DNA from: Vibrio barjaei
GTDB lineage: Bacteria > Pseudomonadota > Gammaproteobacteria > Enterobacterales > Vibrionaceae
Reading direction: 5' to 3'
DNA: 64,000 nucleotides
Assembly (NCBI RefSeq): GCF_001639065.2
Contig: NZ_LQXO02000033.1
Span: forward strand, 124,001 to 188,000
Below, one piece after another: positions 1-8,845 of this stretch; position 1 is the first letter of the stretch, and every line of letters begins with the position of its first letter. The notes beneath the pieces are model-generated. The model did not search any database. It was given only the letters and a program-made list of their open reading frames with translations, and had not been told where the DNA came from. The position numbers and the translations under genes are program-made.

Positions 1-1087
1 AGTTGGTACGAAGAATATCTATGATTTCTTGCTTTGGATTGCTGCTCAATTCAATCTTACGACCAGTGATCTTCTCAGCGATACCAACATAAGTTTTGGA
101 TACATCCATAAGCGCAGATAGGGGAAGTTCGTTATCGGCTGCAAGAGCTTCGCGTTCTGACATACGCTCTTTGTTTAAAAGGATATCAGGGTCAGGGAAG
201 TGGTTTAGCAGGAACTGGCGGAAGCCTTCTTTTGAGTTCTCTACAATGTCGCCTTCTTGATACGCTTTAGTATCCCAAATGCGGGAAGAATCCGGAGTTC
301 CAACCTCGTCCATATAGATGAGCTTTTCTTCGCCTTTTGAATCGGTAACGTAGCCGAATTCAAATTTGGTATCCACAAACGTTTGATCGATAGCTTCTAA
401 AGCATCACTGATGACGGAGAAGCCTTCTTTAAGAAGTTTTTCGTAGCCATCGATGTCGGCTGCATTCGTAAAATTAAACGCTGCAAAGTTGTCGCTAATA
501 TTATCGCGTGTGATGTTTACATCATCTGCTTCAGGGACACCAGGGATACCACGTAATATACCTTTTGTTGAAGGAGTAATGAGGACATTATCCAGTTTGG
601 AGTCTTTCTTTAAGCCTTCAGGTAAAGTGATACCGCAGAATTCGCGCTCACCCTTCTCATAAGCACGCCACATAGAACCGGTAATGTATTGGCGACAGAT
701 AGCTTCGATCATTACTGGTTTTGCTTTTTGAACGATCCAAACAAATGGATGAGGAATATCTAGAATATGACTATCCGCTAAACCATTATCTTTAAACAAT
801 TGGAACCAGTGATTAGAAATCGCGTTGAGTGCGGCGCCTTTGCCAGGAACACCCCTTAAGTTACCTTCACCTCGCCAGATACAATCAAAGGCAGAAATTC
901 GATCACTGATAACCATAATGGCTAACGGTGCATCTTCTGCAACATCGTAGCCTTTGTCCTTGATTAGGCGGCGGCTATCCTCTTCGGTCAACCAATAAAC
1001 CGAACGAACCTTGCCGCTATGAACAGGCTTATCAGTGCGGATTGGTAGATCATCGTTTACAGCTAGAACTTGATCAGCGAGACTCAT
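1..1087 (-). CDS. purC: Phosphoribosylaminoimidazole-succinocarboxamide synthase (SAICAR synthase), 3' end cut by window edge
   Basis: PurC joins CAIR and aspartate with ATP to make SAICAR in cytoplasmic purine biosynthesis. Reading the minus strand from the ATG at 1085-1087 gives an open frame to the window edge, about 362 residues. It contains SGKVRSVY near the N-terminus (nucleotide-binding loop), [23 protein letters not shown] and, later, FVDTKFEFG and [11 protein letters not shown]. These are typical SAICAR synthase segments. The length and the inserts match the longer Vibrio-type enzyme of about 367 residues rather than the 237-residue E. coli form, so only a few C-terminal residues should be missing. 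The ATG is followed by [20 protein letters not shown]. No partner gene is visible beside it. Confidence 0.93.
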   Translation of the reverse strand, partial: MSLADQVLAVNDDLPIRTDKPVHSGKVRSVYWLTEEDSRRLIKDKGYDVAEDAPLAIMVISDRISAFDCIWRGEGNLRGVPGKGAALNAISNHWFQLFKDNGLADSHILDIPHPFVWIVQKAKPVMIEAICRQYITGSMWRAYEKGEREFCGITLPEGLKKDSKLDNVLITPSTKGILRGIPGVPEADDVNITRDNISDNFAAFNFTNAADIDGYEKLLKEGFSVISDALEAIDQTFVDTKFEFGYVTDSKGEEKLIYMDEVGTPDSSRIWDTKAYQEGDIVENSKEGFRQFLLNHFPDPDILLNKERMSEREALAADNELPLSALMDVSKTYVGIAEKITGRKIELSSNPKQEIIDILRTN

Positions 1088-1244
1088 GGAGACATTCCTA
1101 TCTAATGTTGTGTCGTACAAGGTGCGACGATTGTGGGGAGTGGTAGTACTCTTTGCTGCACGCATCATACCAGAACTATTCGAAGCTGCCAGAAAAATAG
1201 CAAACGTTTGCGCAATTTTTATATAAGTTGTCTAAAGAGAGGAC

Positions 1245-1283
1245 AAAAAATACGGTAAGTACTATTGAACAAGTACTTACCGT
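1245..1283 (-). terminator. Rho-independent terminator of the sulA-like gene
   Basis: A perfect 12-bp inverted repeat (1252-1263 with 1272-1283, 8-nt loop) is followed on the minus strand by a run of six T (complement of 1245-1250). It lies about 50 bp past the stop of the sulA-like gene and ahead of purC, so it should end sulA transcription and insulate purC. Confidence 0.85.
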
Positions 1284-1333
1284 TATTAAAAAGTGGATTA
1301 CATGATTAACTTAACGAGTGGTCGGAATATGGA

Positions 1334-1744
1334 TCAATGTAAATAACTGTCTTTACCCAGAAAGATGACTTCGCATTGATGGTCAGCGGCTAATTCTTGA
1401 AGTTGATTCTGTTCTGTTACTGAGAAGTCACCATTTGCGATAACAGCACACGCGTTACCTGAGCGGATGGCTTTTTTGACAACCTGATACTGCGACAAAT
1501 GTAATGAAGCCTTCATCTGAACCATATGATTACCTAGCTTATGAAAGTGCATGATTTGTCCCATTGAAGGGCGAGGACATTCTGCCGTCAACAAAATCCA
1601 CTGTGGCTTAGAGGCCAGTTGCGAAACCTTTTCAAGTACATCATCCTGAATTCGACGAAGCTGTTGTGACGTTCCTTGATCATCAAAAACTCGGTATTGG
1701 TTTGGGACATTGTATTGTGAGTGAATTGTATTGTTGAGCAACAT
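1334..1744 (-). CDS. sulA: SulA-type SOS cell division inhibitor
   Basis: The 136-residue product resembles SulA, which binds FtsZ and blocks septation during the SOS response. The core pattern is WILLTAECPRP, then MGQIMHFHKLGNHMVQMK, then SQYQVVKKAIRSGNACAVI. It follows the same spacing as the E. coli SulA core ([36 protein letters not shown]). Overall identity to E. coli is low, which is usual for this family. The strongest support is the near-perfect LexA operator directly upstream (1766-1781). An AAGGAA Shine-Dalgarno sits just before the ATG. It is monocistronic, with its own terminator. Confidence 0.82.
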   Translation of the reverse strand: MLLNNTIHSQYNVPNQYRVFDDQGTSQQLRRIQDDVLEKVSQLASKPQWILLTAECPRPSMGQIMHFHKLGNHMVQMKASLHLSQYQVVKKAIRSGNACAVIANGDFSVTEQNQLQELAADHQCEVIFLGKDSYLH

Positions 1745-1763
1745 AACCCTGTTCCTTTATACA

Positions 1764-1783
1764 TGCTGTATGTGTATACAGTA
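1764..1783 (-). promoter_or_regulatory. LexA (SOS) box
   Basis: The minus strand reads TACTGTATACACATACAG, matching the CTGT-N8-ACAG core of the gamma-proteobacterial LexA operator (core 1766-1781). It sits about 20 bp upstream of the sulA-like start codon, the usual place for LexA repression. Confidence 0.9.
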
Positions 1784-1928
1784 GTTATTGAGAGTAAAAA
1801 GATCAAGCACTTTCTGCATAAAAAAACGACGGAAAATTTTAAGTTATTGATATTAAATAGTTAAAATTTCGAATGGAATGGTCGACAATCTCATACTTTT
1901 TTGTTTTACACAGTTATAAGCCAACAAC

Positions 1929-1948
1929 TACTGTATAAGAACACGGTA
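1929..1948. promoter_or_regulatory. Degenerate second LexA-like box
   Basis: TACTGTATAAGAACACGGTA matches the LexA consensus in its left half (TACTGTATA) and keeps the CTGT-N8-AC spacing, but the right half has CGG in place of CAG. It lies about 185 bp upstream of sulA, in a gap with no gene. It could be an auxiliary operator or a chance match. Confidence 0.35.
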
Positions 1949-2000
1949 TAGAGCAATGGTTTTTACTGGGTGACAATAGATAAGGATATTGAGAAACAAA

Positions 2001-2021
2001 AACGCCTCTCTAAGAGAGGCG
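2001..2021 (-). terminator. Rho-independent terminator of the 62-aa Cys-rich protein gene
   Basis: CGCCTCTC-TAA-GAGAGGCG forms a short GC-rich hairpin (2003-2021). On the minus strand it is followed by TTTTTGTTTC, directly after the stop of the small gene at 2030-2218. Confidence 0.85.
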
Positions 2022-2029
2022 CGGTTCCT

Positions 2030-2218
2030 TTAGGATTGAGCTGACGATCGGTTTCTAAATTCGATTTCTGCTTGATTGAACTGCTTAACGTCCATAATGG
2101 CGAAACTCAGACACTTTTCACATGAGTGGTGACATAGACCGTCTATATACTCATGCTTGGTCACAAAACTTGGCGTTTGGCACCAATCACAGAAACCTTC
2201 GATAGTGAATGTATGCAT
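2030..2218 (-). CDS. Small Cys-rich, probably zinc-binding protein of unknown function
   Basis: This is a 62-residue protein. Its cysteines fall in two clusters, FCDWCQTP near the N-terminus and CHHSCEKC in the middle. The pattern CxxC...CxxxCxxC could hold one structural metal such as zinc. It has no signal peptide or membrane segment and ends in a polar tail. A clear terminator follows it, and it stands alone between sulA and the Sel1/J-domain gene. I do not recognise a named family. Small zinc-ribbon proteins of this kind are common hypotheticals in Vibrio. The ordered cysteines and the terminator argue that it is a real gene. Confidence 0.65.
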   Translation of the reverse strand: MHTFTIEGFCDWCQTPSFVTKHEYIDGLCHHSCEKCLSFAIMDVKQFNQAEIEFRNRSSAQS

Positions 2219-2357
2219 TTTTACTCCCCACCCTTATTTGTACGGGTGTTATTATCGGGACGTATTATGACATAAAATTGCATGCAATGTTAAATAAATG
2301 TTTCTTAATTTGTTTCAAATGTTTTTCAAGATCGCGATTTTCTGAGAAATTGGGATA

Positions 2358-3392
2358 TCAATGGATCTTTTGAGTGGCTTTTAGATGCTCCACAATGGCT
2401 TTGAAAGCAAGGTTTAATTGCCTCATTTCATCATCACTACCCTGAGCATCAGGGTGATAAATACGACACAACTGCTTATAGCGTGCTTTTACTTGCTTCG
2501 GTGTTAAGTTGTTAATTTGTCCTTGAGTGAAGCCAAAACGAAGGTAAGCATCATTAAGTGCAGAAGTTGTTGAACTAGAGGCTGTGGATGATGCTCTTTT
2601 CTGAAGATTTGCGGCGTTCTTAAGTTGTAATTTGAGCTTAGTGATCAGGTCTTGTTGTTGAGAGAGCCTTGTTTTCATTTCTTGAATAGATGAGTGCCGG
2701 TGTTGGCTTGCTGTATTAAATCTCTTGAAAAAGATCAATGCGGCGAAGCAAGCGCTCAACAACATTGAGATATAGATTAGGTGTAATGACCAGTTTATGT
2801 TTGAGTTAGCTGATACTGAGTTAGATGTTGTTAGGCTCTTCTGTGTGTCTATGACTGATTGCTCTTGCTGCTTAAGTGCGGCAATTTGCTTTAACTGATG
2901 AGCATCGAATTGTTTTTTCAAAGCGAGCGCGTATTCGGCGTCAAACTCGGTTGATTGGGTTCTTGCGAGGTCATACCAAAGCACGGCTTGATCTTCGTTG
3001 GCAATATCGATATTAAAATCGCGGTAAAGCCGAGCGATTTTTCCGTAAGTAGAAGAGTCGCCTTCAGCGGCGAGCTTAGTATAGAGTAAAACGGCTTTTG
3101 CAGGATTGGATTTTATACCGCGTCCATATTCTAGTGCTTGTGCGTAATTATAGGTTGCTGCGTGATGTCCGTTTTCGCTCGCTTGTTGATACCAGTGAGC
3201 CGCTAAACTGAGATCTCTACGCACGCCTTCACCAGTCTCATATGCCAGTCCTAGACGGTACTGAGCTTCAGCATTGTTAAGTTGCGCTTGTTGTTCAAGC
3301 TGCGCAATGGAGGCAAGTGAGGAGAATGAAAGTAACAGAACGATAAAAGCAAACAGTAACTTGGAGCATGTCTTTGCCAAGTTGATCCTCAT
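2358..3392 (-). CDS. Membrane protein with Sel1-like repeats and a C-terminal J-domain
   Basis: The 344-residue product starts with a signal peptide or anchor (about residues 8-30, LLFAFIVLLLSFSSLASIA). Sel1-type repeats follow at about 35-150, with motifs such as AEAQYRLGLAYETGEGV and AATYNYAQALEYGRGI. A transmembrane segment lies near 203-222 and a coiled coil near 228-265. The C-terminal J-domain (about 280-344) carries the HPD tripeptide needed to stimulate DnaK ATPase. The topology implied is periplasmic Sel1 repeats with a cytoplasmic J-domain, which would recruit DnaK to the inner membrane. That role is inferred. The DUF2786 gene lies 30 bp upstream on the same strand, so the two may be co-transcribed. 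Confidence 0.8.
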   Translation of the reverse strand: MRINLAKTCSKLLFAFIVLLLSFSSLASIAQLEQQAQLNNAEAQYRLGLAYETGEGVRRDLSLAAHWYQQASENGHHAATYNYAQALEYGRGIKSNPAKAVLLYTKLAAEGDSSTYGKIARLYRDFNIDIANEDQAVLWYDLARTQSTEFDAEYALALKKQFDAHQLKQIAALKQQEQSVIDTQKSLTTSNSVSANSNINWSLHLIYISMLLSACFAALIFFKRFNTASQHRHSSIQEMKTRLSQQQDLITKLKLQLKNAANLQKRASSTASSSTTSALNDAYLRFGFTQGQINNLTPKQVKARYKQLCRIYHPDAQGSDDEMRQLNLAFKAIVEHLKATQKIH

Positions 3393-3422
3393 ATTTATCG
3401 CTCTCCTTGTTGTGTGGTCTTT

Positions 3423-4112
3423 CTATTTCAGCATCTTTGGTGCTTGAGCGCCGTCAATCGGGCGATTAACCGATACTTTTCGACCTTTTTTCAGCCCAAC
3501 TTCGTAGTCAGCGGTGATATTTTTCATCGCTTCTTTTAGCTGCTGTTTGAATGTCTCTCTATCGATGTTTTTGAACTCTTTATCGATATAGTTGTTAATT
3601 TTATTTGCCGACTCATCATCAGGGGCAATGACAGGCAGTTTTTCTAGCGCGCCTTCTATCCACCCGGAGACAAACGAATTAACTCGTTTTGTCACTTCTG
3701 TATTTGAAGTACCAGAGCCTGCGAAGCTATTTCTAAACTGACCCGTTTGCTCATTCATCTCACGATAAATGATATCAAAAGCAAAAGCAGCAAAGATGGC
3801 CCGGTCGGCTTCGCCGATAAACTCAACTCGCTTTAGACCTTTATGGTTGAGTAAAACAGCTTCGACACCAAATTTGGTATTGATGCCTCGGATCACGCGC
3901 AGCAATGTAGAACTTATCGTTGTAGGCAGTAAGTGCGTCGATTGTGTTTTACCCATCTTAATAAACTCAATATCGTCCTTATCTAGGCCGTATTTGAGCA
4001 TGAGGCGGTGTGCCATTTTTATGGCATTGGCTGCTTCATTGACGTTCGCTGAGTTACCTAATTCTAAGCACTTAGCAATCTTTTTAAGGGCTTTCTGTTT
4101 ATCCATCGACAA
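3423..4112 (-). CDS. DUF2786 domain protein
   Basis: The N-terminal 45 residues (KQKALKKIAKCLELGNSANVNEAANAIKMAHRLMLKYGLD) are the DUF2786 signature, a short helical domain found in many bacterial and phage hypotheticals. The rest, of about 180 residues, includes a conserved-looking FIGEADRAIFAAFAFDIIY segment and a basic C-terminus (GLKKGRKVSVNRP). It has no signal peptide or membrane segment. It lies 30 bp upstream of the Sel1/J-domain gene on the same strand. Related proteins are sometimes seen with mobile or phage genes, but nothing mobile is visible here. Molecular function is unknown. Confidence 0.75.
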   Translation of the reverse strand: MSMDKQKALKKIAKCLELGNSANVNEAANAIKMAHRLMLKYGLDKDDIEFIKMGKTQSTHLLPTTISSTLLRVIRGINTKFGVEAVLLNHKGLKRVEFIGEADRAIFAAFAFDIIYREMNEQTGQFRNSFAGSGTSNTEVTKRVNSFVSGWIEGALEKLPVIAPDDESANKINNYIDKEFKNIDRETFKQQLKEAMKNITADYEVGLKKGRKVSVNRPIDGAQAPKMLK

Positions 4113-4245
4113 TCTGAGTTCTCTGTACCGCGAAAGAAAAAGGGCACTATTTTAACGATTTTCAGCTAAAAGGGGAAGGGTAGAAGGTGCTGGGTGGGAC
4201 TCTGAGCGGTAACTCGAGTCCCAAAAGAAATAGTAGAGCCGCCGC

Positions 4246-4920
4246 TTAAATACCTAGTTCATCGAGCAAATCTTGATTGTCGTTTTCTGGTTTGGTATCT
4301 GTACGCAGTTTTTTGGCTGCGATGGCTTGTTCAATAATGGCATCTGGGCATTCATCTGGTTGAACCTCAAACTCTTCCATTTGAATAAACTCGGTTTTGT
4401 CCATAGCAAATTCAAGATAAAAAATGTTGTTGTTAGCAGTAGAGAAAGTAACTCGACGGGCTTGAGGTCGTTCTAAGTTGGTGTCGACTGACAGAACCAC
4501 TTGCTTGTTGATCGACAACATTTTCGGTTGGTTTTGGGTAATGTTGGTTTGCAGTTCTTTGCGAACTTTGTTGGTGAAGTCGCCGACAAGCTGATTCATG
4601 AGTTCGCCGAGGACATCGCCAACTTCATCTGCATTGTGGTGGATTGCGAGCTCTTCCTCAGGCATACCCATGTGACGCATATAATTGCTGTAAACTTCAA
4701 GAGCTGCTTGTGAAGTGAAATTAATAACCACTAAACCCGAGAAACCGCCATCAAAGAGGACGAAGCAGCCAAAGTCTGGTTTTAACGTGGTTTTGGTGAT
4801 TTTCTGAACCATTGCAGAGTATGTCACACTTGATTGTGTAGCAGAGGTCAAAACAGTTGAAACGGACTGACAGAGTTTTAACAGAATATCTTCGGTGGTG
4901 ATTACTTTGGTTTTTTTCAT
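4246..4920 (-). CDS. DUF3334 family protein (CheX-like fold)
   Basis: This 224-residue protein matches the DUF3334 family known from Vibrio and relatives. The centre (FGCFVLFDGGFSGLVVINFTSQAALEVYSNYM, then ADEVGDVLGELMNQLVGDFTNKV) resembles CheX/CheC-type proteins. There an E-hhN or GELMNQ-type helix carries the phosphatase residues that act on CheY-like receivers. A chemotaxis or surface-signalling role is therefore possible but inferred. The C-terminus is acidic (DLLDELGI). It is cytoplasmic by sequence and monocistronic. The start is the ATG at 4918-4920. Confidence 0.75.
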   Translation of the reverse strand: MKKTKVITTEDILLKLCQSVSTVLTSATQSSVTYSAMVQKITKTTLKPDFGCFVLFDGGFSGLVVINFTSQAALEVYSNYMRHMGMPEEELAIHHNADEVGDVLGELMNQLVGDFTNKVRKELQTNITQNQPKMLSINKQVVLSVDTNLERPQARRVTFSTANNNIFYLEFAMDKTEFIQMEEFEVQPDECPDAIIEQAIAAKKLRTDTKPENDNQDLLDELGI

Positions 4921-5205
4921 TATTGATTACTTCGTTTAATCATTTCTTCCGTGGTTAAAGGAGTGTGTCACGAAGCAAACCTCTTGAAAAGGCATAAACC
5001 ATAGTCAATCGCTATGACTTTCCGATTTGATCACATTTTTAATTGTTGTAAAGTGTCCAGTACCTATAAAATCTATTCGGTTTCAGCTACGTACAACAAT
5101 TAAAGCGCGTTTATTTAAACGACCATGCGACTAAGTAGGTGAACTTTTTATTTTACATACACTCCTTTGCTGAGCGGATCAGCAGAATTAGGGGCAGGAA
5201 GCTAA

Positions 5206-8200
5206 ATGTTACCAAGATTACACTCTCAAACCGATATTAATCCCGCCGTAGTGGTTTATCTGAAACAGCTAGAAGCTGAAGGGTTTACCGGGGATATTGA
5301 AACCCAGTATTCGAGTCGCCTTGCCGTTGCAACGGACAATAGCGTTTACCAAAAATTGCCGCAAGCGGTAGTACATCCAAAAACAACAGCAGATGTACAG
5401 CTTATAGGTAAACTTGCTAATCAAGAAAAATTCGCGGCTATTGCCTTTTCTCCGCGAGGTGGGGGTACAGGAACTAATGGCCAGTCCTTGACGTCAGGCA
5501 TTGTTGTCGATTTATCCCGACATATGAATCAGGTTCTTGAGATTAACGAACAAGAAGGGTGGGTGAGAGTTCAAACTGGTATTGTAAAGGATGCGCTAAA
5601 TGATGCAGTGCGCCCTTATGGTTTTTTCTTTTCCCCAGATCTTTCTACCAGTAATAGGGCGACGCTGGGTGGAATGGTCAATACCGATGCGTCCGGTCAA
5701 GGCTCATTAAAGTACGGTAAAACATCGGATCACGTGCTATCGCTGCAAGCGGTGTTTGCTGACGGTTCGCTTTTGGAAAGTGACGGTTCATTGAATCAGC
5801 TAGAGCAAGACAGTTTCGCTGCCAATGCATTGCAGGTTGCTGAACAGGTATGTAAGCAAAACCGAGTACTGATTGACGAAAAGTTTCCACCATTAAATCG
5901 CTTCTTAACCGGCTATGATCTAAAAAACGCTTATGATCCAAAGACAGAGAGTTTCAATGCTACGCGAATTCTTTGTGGTGCAGAAGGTTCACTGGCATTT
6001 ATCACTGAAGCTAAGCTGAATCTTACACCAATACCTAAAGCTCGTACTCTCATCAATGTAAAGTACAACAGTTTTGACGCTGCATTGAGAAATGCTCCCT
6101 TCATGGTTGAAGCGAATGCATTATCTGTGGAAACGGTTGATTCTCGCGTATTGAATCTGGCCAAGCAGGACATTGTTTGGCATACAGTGAGCGACCTAAT
6201 TAGTGATGTTCCAGGCAAAGAAATGCAGGGCATCAATATGGTTGAGTATGCGGGACAAGATGAAGAGGAAGTGACCCGAGCGGTAGCTGCTTTAACTAAA
6301 AGCCTAGATGAAAAACTAAAGACAGAGCAGGATGGTATCATTGGTTACCAAGTGACCAGTGATGTTGCTAGTCTTGGACGTATTTATAACATGCGTAAGA
6401 AAGCGGTTGGCCTCTTGGGCGCCGTGAAAGGAAGCGCGAAACCAATCGCGTTTGCTGAGGATACTTGTGTGCCACCGGAGAACTTGGCTGACTTTATTGC
6501 CGAGTTTCGCGATTTACTCGATGGGCACGGTTTGAACTATGGCATGTTTGGTCACGTGGATGCAGGTGTCCTCCATGTAAGGCCCGCGCTTGATATGTGC
6601 GACCCTGAACAAGAGTCGCTGATGCATCAAATTTCGGATGAAGTTGTCAAGCTTGTCGCCAAGTACGGTGGCCTTATGTGGGGGGAGCACGGGAAAGGTT
6701 TCCGTTCTGAATATGGCCCTGACTTCTTCGGTGAGCAACTGTTTAATGAACTCAGACGCATTAAAGCCGCGTGTGATCCGTTGAACAAAATGAACCCTGG
6801 TAAGATATGTACTCCGTTAGAGAGTACGGATGAGCTTGTTAAAGTCTCGGATGCCAAGCGAGGAACATTTGACAGACAGATCCCTATTGAAGTTCGTGAT
6901 AGTTTTGCCCAAGCAATGGAATGTAACGGTAATGGTCTGTGCTTTAACTATGACACCGCTTCGCCTATGTGTCCTTCTATGAAAGTTACTGCAGACCGAC
7001 GTCATTCACCAAAGGGTAGGGCTGGCTTAGTGCGCGAGTGGTTAAGACAGCTATCGGAACAGGGCTTCGATGTCCTTGAGTTAGAAACCAATATTAATCG
7101 CTCAAATAGTGCGAAAGGGTTAATTGAGAAGTGGCGTAACACGTTTAATAAACGTCATGAATATGATTTTTCCCACGAAGTATATGATGCCATGAATGGC
7201 TGCCTCGCTTGCAAAGCGTGTGCTAGCCAATGTCCAATTAAGGTTGATGTACCAAGCTTCAGAGCTCGATTCCTAAACCTTTATTATTCAAGATATCAAA
7301 GACCTGCTAAAGATTATTTAGTGGCAAATATCGAGACACTACTGCCATATATGGCCAAATTCCCCAAGGTGGTTAATTTCGGATTGAATCAGAGAGTTGT
7401 ACAGACGCTCACGGAGAAAACAGTTGGCTACATTGACGCGCCGCTTCTTTCTGTTCCTACTCTCAAACAACGTTTGAAATCGCAACCTGTTGCTCAGTTT
7501 AGCCTGGAGCAGTTACAGGGCATTCCTGCGAGTCAACGCAGTGACTATGTATGCATCGTCCAAGACCCTTTTACCAGTTTCTACGATGCTGAAGTGGTCG
7601 AAGATTTTGCCAAGCTAATACTCAAAATGGGTAAGAAACCGGTGTTGTTACCTTTTAAGCCCAATGGCAAAGCAGCTCACATTAAAGGTTTTTTGAGTCA
7701 GTTTGCAAAAGGGGCAAAATCAACGGCGGATTTCTTAACACAGGTGGCTCAGTTGAACATTCCATTGGTTGGAGTCGATCCCGCCCTCGTGTTGTGCTAC
7801 CGCGATGAATATGTAGAGATTCTTAAAGACGAACGTGGGACATTTGATGTGTTAACCGCTCACGAATGGCTCATGCCTTTGGTACAAGACAAAAACGCTC
7901 TTGAGATGGTGGATGAAGCGGATTGGTATTTGTTCGCGCACTGTACAGAGAAAACCAAAATGCCTAATGCGGAAAAAGAGTGGGGTGCTATTTTCCAACA
8001 TTTTGGCGGTCGACTTACAACAGTACCTGTAGGTTGTTGTGGTATGGCAGGAACGTTTGGGCATGAATCGGACAAGCTGCAAATGTCGAAAGATATTTAT
8101 GGCTTAAGTTGGCAACCAAATTTGGACAAGTTGCCAAAAGATCGCTGCCTAGTCACAGGTTATTCTTGTCGAAGTCAGGTAAAAAGGTTTGAAGATGTGA

Positions 8201-8244
8201 AGGTCAAGCATCCTGTACAGGCTCTGCTACAACTACTGAACTAA
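5206..8244 (+). CDS. ydiJ: FAD/Fe-S D-2-hydroxyglutarate dehydrogenase, YdiJ type
   Basis: The 1012-residue protein matches the YdiJ architecture. An N-terminal FAD-binding type 4 domain spans about 45-270, with PRGGGTGTNGQS and GGMVNTDASGQGSLKYGKTSDHV. The FAD-linked oxidase C-terminal domain (about 270-540) contains GMFGHVDAGVLHVRPALD and the MWGEHGKG motif. A ferredoxin-type cluster follows with Cys666, 669, 672 and 676. A CCG-type domain ends the protein (VGCCGMAGTFGHE near 945). YdiJ-type enzymes oxidise D-2-hydroxyglutarate, a by-product of SerA, to 2-oxoglutarate. The length is close to E. coli YdiJ (1018). GGGGCAGG precedes the ATG, and a hairpin at 8251-8275 follows the stop. Confidence 0.92.
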   Translation: MLPRLHSQTDINPAVVVYLKQLEAEGFTGDIETQYSSRLAVATDNSVYQKLPQAVVHPKTTADVQLIGKLANQEKFAAIAFSPRGGGTGTNGQSLTSGIVVDLSRHMNQVLEINEQEGWVRVQTGIVKDALNDAVRPYGFFFSPDLSTSNRATLGGMVNTDASGQGSLKYGKTSDHVLSLQAVFADGSLLESDGSLNQLEQDSFAANALQVAEQVCKQNRVLIDEKFPPLNRFLTGYDLKNAYDPKTESFNATRILCGAEGSLAFITEAKLNLTPIPKARTLINVKYNSFDAALRNAPFMVEANALSVETVDSRVLNLAKQDIVWHTVSDLISDVPGKEMQGINMVEYAGQDEEEVTRAVAALTKSLDEKLKTEQDGIIGYQVTSDVASLGRIYNMRKKAVGLLGAVKGSAKPIAFAEDTCVPPENLADFIAEFRDLLDGHGLNYGMFGHVDAGVLHVRPALDMCDPEQESLMHQISDEVVKLVAKYGGLMWGEHGKGFRSEYGPDFFGEQLFNELRRIKAACDPLNKMNPGKICTPLESTDELVKVSDAKRGTFDRQIPIEVRDSFAQAMECNGNGLCFNYDTASPMCPSMKVTADRRHSPKGRAGLVREWLRQLSEQGFDVLELETNINRSNSAKGLIEKWRNTFNKRHEYDFSHEVYDAMNGCLACKACASQCPIKVDVPSFRARFLNLYYSRYQRPAKDYLVANIETLLPYMAKFPKVVNFGLNQRVVQTLTEKTVGYIDAPLLSVPTLKQRLKSQPVAQFSLEQLQGIPASQRSDYVCIVQDPFTSFYDAEVVEDFAKLILKMGKKPVLLPFKPNGKAAHIKGFLSQFAKGAKSTADFLTQVAQLNIPLVGVDPALVLCYRDEYVEILKDERGTFDVLTAHEWLMPLVQDKNALEMVDEADWYLFAHCTEKTKMPNAEKEWGAIFQHFGGRLTTVPVGCCGMAGTFGHESDKLQMSKDIYGLSWQPNLDKLPKDRCLVTGYSCRSQVKRFEDVKVKHPVQALLQLLN

Positions 8245-8250
8245 CTGTTT

Positions 8251-8278
8251 GAAGCGCCCCAAATTGGGGCGCTTCTAT
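8251..8278 (+). terminator. Hairpin terminator after ydiJ
   Basis: GAAGCGCCCC-AAATT-GGGGCGCTTC forms a perfect 10-bp GC-rich stem (8251-8275), followed by the T-poor tract TATTATTG. It lies just after the ydiJ stop. The weak U-tract suggests partial termination with some read-through into the gene at 8299. Confidence 0.7.
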
Positions 8279-8298
8279 TATTGATAAAGGAATAATCA

Positions 8299-8763
8299 AT
8301 GAAAGCGCTTGAACTAAAAATCCCCCCAGTACTCCTGTTTATCCTGTTTGCTGTTTCGATGTATGCACTAGCCGCTATTGATAATGGTTGGCTATATATG
8401 CATATTCCGCTTAAATCGATTTGGGTTACAGCACTGTTTGTTTTTAGTGGCTACATGGGTATTTCAGGCGTACTTGAGTTTAAGAAGGCTAAAACAACGG
8501 TTGATCCGACTAAGCCGAGTAAAGCAAGCAGAGTGGTCGACACTGGTATTTTTTCGAAAACTCGAAACCCGATGTATGTTGCTTTATTTACGTTGTTATT
8601 GTCTTGGGGTTTTTGGTTAGAAGATGGGTTGAGCCTGCTCTTGTCGATGTTTTTTGTACCGTATATGAACCGTTTTCAGATTAAACCCGAGGAGCGGGCA
8701 TTGGAAAAAATATTTGGTGATGATTATCTTTCGTATAAAGCGAAAGTGAGGCGTTGGATATAG
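8299..8763 (+). CDS. Membrane methyltransferase-like protein (isoprenylcysteine/phospholipid methyltransferase family)
   Basis: This 154-residue integral membrane protein has about four hydrophobic segments (VLLFILFAVSMYALAAI, IWVTALFVFSGYMGI, MYVALFTLLLSWGFWL, LSLLLSMFFVPYMN). It carries the family motif TGIFSKTRNPMYV and later KPEERALEKIFGDDYLSYKAKVRRWI. The RNPMY and E(R)xLxxxFGxxYxxYxxxVxRW motifs define the ICMT/PEMT-like superfamily (often labelled methyltransferase family protein, YbhN- or NnrU-like neighbours excluded). These proteins use S-adenosylmethionine, but the substrate of bacterial members is usually unknown. AAAGGA precedes the ATG. It follows ydiJ by 54 bp. Confidence 0.8.
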   Translation: MKALELKIPPVLLFILFAVSMYALAAIDNGWLYMHIPLKSIWVTALFVFSGYMGISGVLEFKKAKTTVDPTKPSKASRVVDTGIFSKTRNPMYVALFTLLLSWGFWLEDGLSLLLSMFFVPYMNRFQIKPEERALEKIFGDDYLSYKAKVRRWI

Positions 8764-8764
8764 A

Positions 8765-8806
8765 ATTGCAAATGATATTTATTTGCAATTGATTCTGATT
8801 TGCATT
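8765..8806 (+). promoter_or_regulatory. A/T-rich dyad with Fur-box-like character
   Basis: ATTGCAAAT and ATTTGCAAT (8765-8773 and 8781-8789) form a perfect 9-bp dyad around GATATTT, and a further ATTTGCATT copy follows near 8798. Aligned to the 19-bp Fur consensus, the stretch around GCAAATGATATTTATTTGC matches at about 13 positions. It lies just upstream of the gene at 8846, so it may be an iron-responsive operator. Confidence 0.4.
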
Positions 8807-8845
8807 TAAATAGTTGCCGGTATTGTGGACTGGAACTATTTAGCG

